Shown one piece after another: positions 26,339 through 34,451 of a DNA stretch of 64,000 bases. This DNA is from JAOUJD01 sp963811265 (GTDB lineage Bacteria; Pseudomonadota; Gammaproteobacteria; Burkholderiales; Burkholderiaceae_F), in contig CAWEQS010000026.1 in assembly GCA_963811265.1 (NCBI GenBank), positions 434,001 through 498,000 of the forward strand, given 5' to 3'. The position numbers and the translations under genes were made by a program. Position 1 is the first letter of the stretch; each line of letters starts with the position of its first letter. Under the pieces are notes generated by a model that saw only the letters and a program-made list of their open reading frames with translations, was not told where the DNA came from and did not search any database.

Positions 26339-28559
26339 ATGAACAGGAATCGCCTGCTGGTCCTCGTGTTGCTGCTCGCCGCCTTCGCGGCGTTCTTCGT
26401 CTTCGACCTTAAGCAGTACGTCACGCAGGAATTCTTCGAGTCGCAGCGCGCGCGCATCGACGCCTTCTACGCCGCGCATCCGCTGCAGACCGTCGCCGTC
26501 TACTTCATCGCCTACGTGGCGGTCACCGCGCTGTCGCTGCCCGGAGCGGTGCCGATGACCCTCGTCGGCGGCGCCCTGTTCGGCTTCTGGCTCGGCACGC
26601 TGCTGGTGTCGTTCGCGTCGACCATCGGCGCGACGCTCGCCTTCCTGGCCGCGCGCCTGGTGCTGCGGGACTGGGTGCAGGCGAGGTTCGGCGAGCGCCT
26701 GTCGGCGGTGAACGCCGGCATCGAGAAGGAAGGCGCGTTCTACCTGTTCGCGCTGCGGCTCGTTCCGATCTTTCCGTTCTTCCTGATCAACCTGCTGATG
26801 GGACTGACGCGAATCGGCACCATGCGGTTCTACTGGGTGAGCCAGGTGGGAATGCTGCTCGGCACGATGGTGTACGTCTACGCCGGCACGCAGCTCGGGC
26901 AGTTCCGCGATCTCCGCCGGGCTGCTGGTTGCCTTCGCGCTGATCGGACTGCTGCCGCTGGCGGCCAGGCGGGCGCTCGATGCGCTGAAGGCGCGACAGG
27001 TCTACGCCCGGTGGAAGCGCCCGGCCTCCTACGACTACAACATGGTCGTGATCGGCGCCGGCTCGGCCGGCCTCGTCTCGGCCTACATCGGCGCGGCGAC
27101 GAAGGCGAAGGTGGCCCTGGTCGAACGCCACCGCATGGGCGGCGACTGCCTCAACACGGGCTGCGTACCCAGCAAGGCGCTGCTGCGCTCGGCGAAGCTG
27201 CTGTCGCACATCGCGCGCGCGAAGGAGTTCGGCATCGCCGAGGCCGGCGCGCAGTTCGAGTTCGCCGACGTGATGGACCGCGTCGCGCGCGTGGTGCGGG
27301 CGATCGAGCCGCACGACTCGATCGAGCGCTACCGGGCGCTGGGCGTGGACTGCGTCGAAGGCACCGCGAGGATCACGACGCCGTGGACCGTCGAAGTGCA
27401 GACGCCGCAGGGCCCGCGCACGCTGACGACGAAGAGCATCGTGATCGCGGCCGGCGCGCGTCCCCTGGTGCCGCCGATACCCGGCCTCGACCGCGTCGAC
27501 TACCTGACGTCGGACACGCTCTGGAACATCCGGACGCTGCCGCGACGGCTGCTGGTGCTCGGCGGCGGGCCGATCGGCTGCGAACTCGCGCAGGCTTTCG
27601 CGCGGCTCGGCAGCCAGGTCACGCAGGTCGAGATGGCGCCGCGGCTGATGCTGCGCGAGGACCCGGAGGTCAGCGAGACAGTGCTGCGGAGGTTTCGCGT
27701 CCGAAGGCGTCGACGTCCGCCTCGGGCACACGGCGCTGCGCGTCGACAGCGACGGCGCCAGCGCCGGCTGGTCTGCGAGCACGCGGGCGCCGAGGTGGCG
27801 ATCGAGTTCGACCAGCTCCTCGTCGCCGTCGGGCGAGTGGCGAACACATCCGGCTACGGGCTGGAGGAGCTTGGCATCGACACCACGCCGCAGCGCACGG
27901 TCGCGACCGACGAGTCGCTGCGGACGATCTATCCCAACATCACCGCATGCGGCGACGTCGCCGGACCCTTCCACTTCACGCACACGGCGTCGCACCAGGC
28001 GTGGTACGCGACGGTCAACGCCCTCTTCGGCGGCTTCCGCACGTTCAAGGCGGACTACCGGGTGATCCCGTGGACGACGTTCACCGACCCCGAGGTCGCG
28101 CGCGTGGGCCTCAGCGAAACCGAGGCGAACGAGCGGAAGATTCCCCACGCGGTCACGGTGTACGGCATCGACGACCTCGACCGCGCCATCGCCGACGGCG
28201 AGGCGCACGGGTTCGTGAAGGTGCTCACCGCGCCGGGCACGGACCGCATCCTCGGCGTGACGATCGTCGGCGAGCATGCCGGCGACCTGATCGCCGAGTA
28301 CGTCCTCGCGATGAAGCACGGCCTCGGGCTCGACAAGATCCTGGGCACGATCCACGTGTATCCCACGTTCGCCGAGGCGAACAAGTACGCCGCGGGCGCC
28401 TGGAAGCGGTCCACCGTCACGCGAGGGCAATGGGCAGCGCTGGACGCCCTGCAGGCGTGGCGACGCGGAGCGGGCGGCTTCGGCGCCGTGCTCCGCGCCG
28501 TGCTCGCGATGCGGCGCGACCGGCGCCCGGCGTATGCGAAGACAGGAGTCGCGAACTGA
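26339..28559 (+). CDS. TVP38/TMEM64 membrane domain fused to FAD disulfide reductase, frameshifted
   Basis: Two-domain protein of about 739 residues. The N-terminal ~200 are a TVP38/DedA-like membrane domain (GAVPMTLVGGALFGFWLGTL, ALRLVPIFPFFLINLLMG). The C-terminal part is a dihydrolipoamide dehydrogenase/mercuric reductase-like flavoprotein: VIGAGSAGLVSAYIGA, the redox pair in GGDCLNTGCVPSKAL, LVLGGGPIGCELAQAF and ACGDVAGPFHFTHTA. The frame breaks at 26909 (CGC, extra G, ATC), right at the domain junction; one correction fuses the domains through AGLLVAFALIGLLPL. At 27692-27768 a +1/-1 pair scrambles about 25 residues into an Arg-rich run without creating a stop. The final C-terminal His-Glu of lipoamide dehydrogenases is not obvious. 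Confidence 0.85.
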
Positions 28560-28589
28560 CTGACGGCGCGGCCCGCTAAGCTTGCGGGA

Positions 28590-29315
28590 ATGCAGCACGC
28601 GTCGCCTCCCGCCGCACCGGCCATGTCCACCGCAACACCGCAACCTCCCCGCACCGCGCTGGCACTTGGCATGGTGGGCGCGCTCGGGGAGGAACTCCTC
28701 GCCGGGCTCGTCGGCGGCAGTCGGTACGCCACCGTGCACGTGGCGGTCGAGCAGTGGATCGGCTCGGCCGCCGCGCGCTTCAGGCCATGGATTCCTGGCC
28801 AGGGCGTGGTGGTGGCGGACGACGCGTACATCTGCATCACGGGCCCGGAGACGTTCGTGCCCAAGGCCTCGCCGATGCAGCGCGTCGGCCCGGCCGACGC
28901 GGCCAAGGCCGCAGGCACGGCGCGCGACTGCGGCGCGAAGCGCCTGGTGCTGGTGTCGCCACTGCCCGCGCTTCTCCAGTTGAACGCCGCGTCGCACACG
29001 CTGTCGAGCGCAGCCGAAGTGGAGATCGCGGAGATGGGGTTCGAGACGCTGCTGGTGATCCGGCCGACCGCCGACACGGCGCAACCTGCCGGCGGCTGGC
29101 TGCCGGGACTCGTCCGGACGTTCACGCGGATGGTGCTCGAGATCATGCTGCCGCAGCGCCTGCAGGCGCTGCGCGCGCGCACGGCGGCCACCGCGATCCT
29201 GCACGCGGTCGAACGCGCCGGCCCGGGGATTCACGTGCTCGGCGCCGCTGAACTCGCCGCCATCGTCGAGGAGACGATGCCCGGCGCGCTGCCGCGGAAG
29301 GTGCGCGTGCGCTGA
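28590..29315 (+). CDS. Atypical SDR / TIP30-like NAD(P)-binding protein (hypothetical)
   Basis: A 241-residue Rossmann-like protein; residues 20-35 (ALGMVGALGEELLAG) resemble a degenerate GxxGxxG dinucleotide site. Later blocks, GAKRLVLVSPLPALLQ and EVEIAEMGFETLLVIRP, follow the pattern of HTATIP2/TIP30-type atypical short-chain dehydrogenases, but the usual YxxxK pair is absent. It may bind NAD(P) without standard catalysis. A second start at ATG 28623 is possible. It lies 31 bases after the flavoprotein and 3 before the next glycosyltransferase, so it is part of the cluster. Function unknown. Confidence 0.6.
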   Translation: MQHASPPAAPAMSTATPQPPRTALALGMVGALGEELLAGLVGGSRYATVHVAVEQWIGSAAARFRPWIPGQGVVVADDAYICITGPETFVPKASPMQRVGPADAAKAAGTARDCGAKRLVLVSPLPALLQLNAASHTLSSAAEVEIAEMGFETLLVIRPTADTAQPAGGWLPGLVRTFTRMVLEIMLPQRLQALRARTAATAILHAVERAGPGIHVLGAAELAAIVEETMPGALPRKVRVR

Positions 29316-29318
29316 TCC

Positions 29319-30014
29319 ATGCGGCTCGCTGTCGTCGTCCCCGTGCTGAATGAGGAACACGCGATCGCGGACACGCTCGCGCGGCTCGCGCCGCTGCGCG
29401 CGCGTGGGGCCGTGGTGGTCGCGGTCGACGGCGGCAGCAGCGACCGCACCGTCGAGCGCGCGCGCGCGGCAGCGGACCACGTGCTGGTGGCGCCGCGCGG
29501 CCGGGCGCTGCAGATGAACGCCGGCGCGCGCCACGCTCTGGCCGACCCGGCGGTCGACACCCTGCTCTTCCTGCACGCCGACACGCGGCTGCCGGACGAC
29601 GCCGACCGCGCAGTGCGCGCGGCGTGCGCCGGACGGACGACTGCGTGGGGCCGCTTCGACGTCCGCATCGAAGGGGCCTCGCCGGCACTTCGGCTCGTGG
29701 CCGCAATGATGAACCTGCGGTCGCGCGTGACCGGCATCTGCACCGGCGACCAGTGCCTGTTCGCGACCCGCGCGCTGTTCGACACGCTCGGCGGCTACGC
29801 CGAACTCCCGCTGATGGAAGACATCGAGTTCTCGCGCCGCGCACGCCGGCTGGCGCGGCCGATCGCGCTGCGCGCGCGCGTCACGACCTCGGGCCGGCGC
29901 TGGGAGCGGCACGGCGTCGTGAGGACCGTGCTGCTGATGTGGCGCCTGCGCCTCGCCTACTTCCTCGGCGCCGATCCCGCGCGCCTCGCTGCGGCCTACC
30001 GCGATGCCCGCTGA
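29319..30014 (+). CDS. TIGR04283-type arsenosugar biosynthesis glycosyltransferase
   Basis: GT-A fold transferase of 231 residues, in the family named for its link with arsenosugar loci. Motifs: VVVPVLNEEHAIADTL, VDGGSSDRTVERARAA, the metal site FLHADTRLPDDA, and CTGDQCLFATRALFDTLGGY. A short C-terminal amphipathic stretch (RTVLLMWRLRLAYFLG) may touch the membrane. Stop overlaps the next glycosyltransferase start by 11 bases. Confidence 0.88.
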   Translation: MRLAVVVPVLNEEHAIADTLARLAPLRARGAVVVAVDGGSSDRTVERARAAADHVLVAPRGRALQMNAGARHALADPAVDTLLFLHADTRLPDDADRAVRAACAGRTTAWGRFDVRIEGASPALRLVAAMMNLRSRVTGICTGDQCLFATRALFDTLGGYAELPLMEDIEFSRRARRLARPIALRARVTTSGRRWERHGVVRTVLLMWRLRLAYFLGADPARLAAAYRDAR

Positions 30015-30636
30015 CACGAACGTCGACATCGCCGTGTTCGCGCGTGCGCCGATCGCCGGCCAGGCGAAGACGCGGCTGATCCCTCGGCTCGGCGCGGCGG
30101 GCGCGGCCCGCCTGCAGCGGCAGTTGATCGAGCGCTCGCTGGCGCGGGCGCGCGATGTCCGAGGGGCGCGCGTCACGCTGTGGACCACGGTCGACGACGC
30201 CGACACGCGCGCGCTGGCCGCCGCCGCGAGCGTGACGCTCCGCCTGCAGCACGGGGACGACCTCGGCGCACGGATGTCGAACGCGTTCGCCGAAACCCTG
30301 GACGGGAACCGTCCGATGCTGCTGATCGGGACCGACTGCCCGGCCCAGACCGCGGCCGATCTCGAAGCCGCAGCCGCGGCCCTGCAAGAGGCCGACGCCG
30401 TGATCCAGCCGGCCGAGGACGGCGGCTACGTGCTGATCGGAATGAAGCAGTTCCATCCCGCGTTGTTCGAGCAGGTGGCGTGGGGCAGCGCGACGGTGCT
30501 CGCCGCCACTCGCGCGCGGGCGGCCGACCGTCGCCTTCGCCTGGCCGAACTGCCGATGTGCTGGGATCTCGATCGGGGCGAGGACCTCGACCGCGCCCTC
30601 GCCCTCGGACTCGTCGACGTTTCCTCCGGGCGATGA
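30004..30636 (+). CDS. TIGR04282-type (DUF2064) glycosyltransferase
   Basis: A 210-residue nucleotide-sugar-type transferase of the DUF2064 family. Visible are FARAPIAGQAKTRLIPRLG, LLIGTDCPAQTAADLE and PAEDGGYVLIGMKQFHP. It normally occurs as a pair with the TIGR04283 enzyme beside ArsS. Its ATG lies inside the end of the preceding gene and its stop overlaps the DUF3047 ATG (ATGA), so the three are translationally linked. Confidence 0.88.
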   Translation: MPADTNVDIAVFARAPIAGQAKTRLIPRLGAAGAARLQRQLIERSLARARDVRGARVTLWTTVDDADTRALAAAASVTLRLQHGDDLGARMSNAFAETLDGNRPMLLIGTDCPAQTAADLEAAAAALQEADAVIQPAEDGGYVLIGMKQFHPALFEQVAWGSATVLAATRARAADRRLRLAELPMCWDLDRGEDLDRALALGLVDVSSGR

Positions 30637-31373
30637 AGGCGCGTTTCTCCTTCCTGGCCCTCGCCCTGCTCGCCGCGGCCGGCGCATCGTTCGCCGCCAC
30701 CGAGCCGAGGGTCGTCCCCTTTTCGAGCGCGAGCGGCCCGGAACTGCCGGCGCCGTGGCGCATCGTCACGCTGCCGAAGATCCCGCGCCACACGCGCTAT
30801 GCGGTCGCGGAGAACGACGGGCGCCGGGCGGTGCGGGCGGACGCGGACGCGTCGTACGCCAACGTCGTCCATCCGCTGGACGCCGAGATCGGAGCGACCC
30901 CGATCCTGCGCTTCGCGTGGCGCGTCGATCGGTTCCCGGAACATTCCGACCTCACCTCCCGCGCCCGCGACGACGTCGCCGCGAAAGTCTGCGTACTGTT
31001 CGACGTGCCGCTCGAGCGGCTGTCGCTGGTCGACCGCACGAAGATCCAGCTGGGGCGCCGGCTGTTCGATCCGCAGTTGCCCGCAGCGACGATCTGCTAC
31101 GTCTGGGATCGCACGCTGCCGGCCGGCCGCTGGATCGACAACGCCTACACGGATCGCGTGCGCATGCTCGTGCTGCGTTCGGGCGCGAACGGAGAGCAGT
31201 CGCGCTGGATCGACGAGCGTCGCGACCTGCGCGCGGACTTCGCGCAGGCGTTTCCGCGCGAGGCGGCGTTCGGTTTGCCGAAGGTGGCCGCGCTCGCGTT
31301 CGCCACCGACGCCGACAACACGAAGAGCCAGGCGGCGGCGTGGTTCGGCGACATGGCGCTGGCCGCCGAGTGA
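30633..31373 (+). CDS. DUF3047 exported protein
   Basis: A 246-residue protein with a signal peptide (MKARFSFLALALLAAAGASFA, residues 1-21). The mature part has the DUF3047 pattern: LRFAWRVDRFPEHSDLTSR, DDVAAKVCVLFDVPLERLS, ATICYVWDRTLPAGRW and a C-terminal AFATDADNTKSQAAAWFGD. The fold resembles carbohydrate-binding beta-sandwiches, but no activity is known. ATG 30633 overlaps the previous stop. Confidence 0.8.
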   Translation: MKARFSFLALALLAAAGASFAATEPRVVPFSSASGPELPAPWRIVTLPKIPRHTRYAVAENDGRRAVRADADASYANVVHPLDAEIGATPILRFAWRVDRFPEHSDLTSRARDDVAAKVCVLFDVPLERLSLVDRTKIQLGRRLFDPQLPAATICYVWDRTLPAGRWIDNAYTDRVRMLVLRSGANGEQSRWIDERRDLRADFAQAFPREAAFGLPKVAALAFATDADNTKSQAAAWFGDMALAAE

Positions 31374-31383
31374 GCGAGATGCG

Positions 31384-32493
31384 ATGAAGAGACTGTTGCT
31401 CGTCGGAGGAGGCCAGGCGCACGCGTTCGTGCTGCGCGCGCTCGCCGCGAACCCGCGGCGGGATGTCGAGGTGGTGCTCGTCACGCCGTCGGACCGGCTC
31501 ATATACAGCGGCATGCTGCCCGGCTGGATCGCCGGCCACTACACGCTCCCCGAACTGACGATTCCGCTGTCCCCGCTGGCCGAGGCCGCTCGCGCGGTCC
31601 TCGTGCAGCGCCGGATCGTGGGACTCGACCTCGAGCACAAGGTCGTTCGCACCGACCGCAACGAACTGATCGAGTTCGACCTCATCTCGATCGCGACCGG
31701 CCCGGCGATCGACTTCGACACGATCCCGGGCTCGCGCGACTTCGCGCTGCCGATCCGTCCGCTCGACAACTTCGTCGAGGGCTGGGCGCGCATCCATGCG
31801 CACGCGCTGACGACCGAAATGCCGCTGCGGCTGACCGTCATCGGCGCCGGTGCGGGCGGCGTGGAGATCGCGCTGGCGATGAAGTACCGACTGGCCGTGT
31901 GCCGCGACCGGGTGCGCGTCCAGCTGGTCACGGGCGCGGGGTCGATCCTGCCGGGTCACGGGCTTCGCGCCCGCTCCCTGGTGAAGGACGCGCTGCTGCG
32001 GCAGGGCGTGCGCCTCGTCGAAGGCGTGGTGCGCCATCTCGAGCGCGACTCGGCACAGCTCGAGGACGGCGGCGTGCTCCCGTCCGATGCGACGATGCTG
32101 GTCACTGGGGCGGCAGCGGACGCGTGGCCGCGCGACAGCGGGCTCGCCACCGACGACCGCGGATTCATCGTCGTCACGCCGAACCTGCAATCGGCGTCGC
32201 ATCCGTTCGTGTTCGCGGCCGGCGACGCCGCCACCTTCGTCGACACTCCGCGCGCCAAGTCCGGCGTGTACGCCGTGCGCGCGGGCCCGCCGCTCGCCGC
32301 CAACCTGATCGCCACGCTCGACGGCCGGCCGCTGGCGCCGTTCAAGCCGCAGCGCCGCGCGCTGTACCTGATCTCCACCGGCCCGAGGCACGCGGTCGCG
32401 TCGTGGGGCCAGCTGGCGGTCGCGGGCAACGCGGTGTGGCAGTGGAAGGACCGGATCGACCGCAGCTACATCGCGAAGTTCAGGTTGGCTTGA
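31384..32493 (+). CDS. NDH-2/SelD-N-like FAD-dependent oxidoreductase
   Basis: A 369-residue pyridine nucleotide-disulfide reductase-fold protein. The N-terminal FAD site is LLLVGGGQAHAFVLRALA, and LVTPSDRLIYSGMLPGWIAG is characteristic of the flavoprotein domain found fused to selenide water dikinase (SelD) in some bacteria. The NAD(P) site is LTVIGAGAGGVEIALAMKY and the late FAD contact FVFAAGDAATF. No SelD domain is present, so it is a stand-alone form. It is 10 bases after DUF3047 and likely supplies or removes electrons for the ArsS-cluster product; this role is inference. Confidence 0.82.
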   Translation: MKRLLLVGGGQAHAFVLRALAANPRRDVEVVLVTPSDRLIYSGMLPGWIAGHYTLPELTIPLSPLAEAARAVLVQRRIVGLDLEHKVVRTDRNELIEFDLISIATGPAIDFDTIPGSRDFALPIRPLDNFVEGWARIHAHALTTEMPLRLTVIGAGAGGVEIALAMKYRLAVCRDRVRVQLVTGAGSILPGHGLRARSLVKDALLRQGVRLVEGVVRHLERDSAQLEDGGVLPSDATMLVTGAAADAWPRDSGLATDDRGFIVVTPNLQSASHPFVFAAGDAATFVDTPRAKSGVYAVRAGPPLAANLIATLDGRPLAPFKPQRRALYLISTGPRHAVASWGQLAVAGNAVWQWKDRIDRSYIAKFRLA

Positions 32494-32800
32494 GCGGGCG
32501 CGTTCTACCTTCGCTTCGATCGGTCGCGTCTGCCTCCTGCGCCTGGTCGGCCGTCGGCGTACCTGCGACTTCGCGGCCGTCGACGGCGGGCGTCATTCAG
32601 CTGAGATCGTTCCCGCGGGCGCGCAGCTTTCGGGCTGGCGCGCGAGCGAACTCGCGGAGTCGTGCCTTCCGGCCGACGCTGCCCGAGCCCGCCACCCTGG
32701 CGCGCCTGGCACGCCCGCCGCCTGACGCCCGCTGCGCGAGGCACACACGCCGTCCGCCGCGCCTCGCGGATGCGGACAGACGCGAACGGACCGCGTGCGC
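32494..32800 (+). repeat. Interspersed repeat, copy C
   Basis: Closest relative of copy A in the same orientation, starting directly after the flavoprotein stop. Long shared blocks include CTCCTGCGCCTGGTCGGCCG, GCGGGCGTCATTC, GCAGCTTTCGGGCTGGC, GTCGTGCCTTCCGGCC and GCCTGACGCCCGCTGCGCGA, with a few one-base gaps. It fills the gap before the convergent amidase. Nothing else was recognised up to 32863. Confidence 0.8.
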
Positions 32801-32863
32801 TCGAGTCGATCGCACGACGCACCTCGCATCGCGCGGCAAGGGACGAATCGTCTTCGCAAGCCC

Positions 32864-34438
32864 TCAGGCGAAGTCGATGCTGCGCGCGAACGCCGGCGCT
32901 CGCCGGTGATGCGTGGCCTGCTCGAATGCGTAGGCGAGCCGCAGCAGCGTCGGCTCCGACCAGGCGCCGCCGACGAACGACAGCCCGACCGGCAGTCCCG
33001 AGACCTCGCCCATCGGCACGGTGACGTGCGGATACCCCGCGACCGCGGCCGGGCTGGTGAAACCGCCGGAATGGCTGTCGCCGTTGACGAGATCGATCAG
33101 CCACGCCGGTCCGCCGGTGGGCGCGACCAGCGCGTCGAGCTTGTGCTCCGCGAGCGCCTTGTCGATGCCTTCGTCCCGCGTGGCGCGGCGACCCTTCGCG
33201 AGCGCCTCGCGATACACCGGGCTGTCCAGGCCGCCGCGCGCTTCGGCCATCACGAGCAGTTCCTGCCCGAAGTGCGGCATCTCCCGCGCGCGCTCCCGCT
33301 CGTTGAACGCGATCAGGTCGGCGACGTTGCGGATCGGCGCCGACGACGCGAACTCCGCGAGGTACGCCGCCAGGCCGGCCTTGAACTCGTGCAGCAGGAC
33401 CTCGAACTCGGCGTCCTCGTACGCGGAGGGCGGCGGCAGCTCGACCGGATCGACGACCTGCGCGCCGAGCGCCTTCAGCTGCGCGACGGCCCGGTCGAAC
33501 ACGGCCTGCACGCGGTCGTTGCCCGACACATAGTCGCGCGCGACGCCGATGCGCGCGCCGCGCAGCCCGTCGCGCACGAGGAAGCGCGTGTAGTCGCGCT
33601 CGAACTTCGCTTCGCGCGTCGCCGCATCGCGCGGATCGGGGCCGGCCATGACGGACAGCAGCGCGGCGGCGTCCGCGACCGTGCGCGCCATCGGCCCGGC
33701 CGTGTCCTGCGAGGCGGCGATCGGGACGATCCCGTCGCGGCTAACGAGTCCCACGGTCGGCTTGATGCCGACGAGGCCGCACTTCGACGCCGGCGACGTG
33801 ATCGAGCCGTCGGTCTCGGTCCCGACGGCCACCGGCGCCAGGTTCGCCGCGACGGCGGCGGCGCTGCCGGAGCTCGATCCGCTCGCGCTGCGGTCGAGCG
33901 CGTACGGATTGCGCGTGAGGCCGCCGCGGGCGCTCCAGCCGCTGGTCGAGCGCGTCGAGCGGAAGTTGGCCCACTCGCTGAGGTTGGTCTTGCCGAGGAT
34001 CACGGCGCCGGCTTCGCGCAGCTGCGCGACGACGAAGGCGTCGCGCGGCGCCGGCACGTTCGCGAGCGCAAGCGAACCCGCGCTGGTGCTCATGCGGTCG
34101 CGCGTCGCGATGTTGTCCTTCAGCAGGACCGGGATCCCGTGCAGCGGCCCGCGCAGCTGGCCGGCCTTGCGCTCGCGGTCGCGCTCGGCGGCGATGGCGA
34201 GCGCATCGGGATTGACTTCGATGACCGACGCGATCCGCGGACCCTTGCGGTCGATCGCTTCGATGCGGGCGAGGCAGGCGGCAGCGAGCGTGCGAGCCGT
34301 CAGCCGCCCGGCGTCCATCCGGGCGCGCAGCGCCTCGATCGACGTTTCCAGGTACGGAAAGCGGTCGGCGGCGCGGGCGGGCGTGGTCAAGACGGCTGAG
34401 GTGGCAGCGACGGAAGCGAGGAAGTCGCGGCGACGCAT
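32864..34438 (-). CDS. Amidase signature family protein with Tat-type signal
   Basis: Amide hydrolase of 524 residues. It starts MRRRDFLASVAATSAVL, a twin-arginine-like leader, so periplasmic export is likely. The catalytic Ser-cisSer-Lys triad is visible: Lys in PVLLKDNIATRD, cis-Ser in GTETDGSITSPAS, and the nucleophile in the same Gly/Ser-rich segment, preceded by SGSSSGSAAAVAANLAP. Substrate unknown. It is convergent with the ArsS cluster. Its start lies 13 bases downstream of the pntB stop, so read-through from the transhydrogenase operon is possible. Confidence 0.9.
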   Translation of the reverse strand: MRRRDFLASVAATSAVLTTPARAADRFPYLETSIEALRARMDAGRLTARTLAAACLARIEAIDRKGPRIASVIEVNPDALAIAAERDRERKAGQLRGPLHGIPVLLKDNIATRDRMSTSAGSLALANVPAPRDAFVVAQLREAGAVILGKTNLSEWANFRSTRSTSGWSARGGLTRNPYALDRSASGSSSGSAAAVAANLAPVAVGTETDGSITSPASKCGLVGIKPTVGLVSRDGIVPIAASQDTAGPMARTVADAAALLSVMAGPDPRDAATREAKFERDYTRFLVRDGLRGARIGVARDYVSGNDRVQAVFDRAVAQLKALGAQVVDPVELPPPSAYEDAEFEVLLHEFKAGLAAYLAEFASSAPIRNVADLIAFNERERAREMPHFGQELLVMAEARGGLDSPVYREALAKGRRATRDEGIDKALAEHKLDALVAPTGGPAWLIDLVNGDSHSGGFTSPAAVAGYPHVTVPMGEVSGLPVGLSFVGGAWSEPTLLRLAYAFEQATHHRRAPAFARSIDFA

Positions 34439-34451
34439 CGACCGTCGCGAC

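Noticed and set aside
26787..30206. Very long minus-strand open frame (over 1100 codons) opposite the ArsS cluster
   Set aside because: It is Arg/Ala/His-rich, lacks any family motif and lies antisense to well-supported genes; such frames are common in GC-rich DNA.
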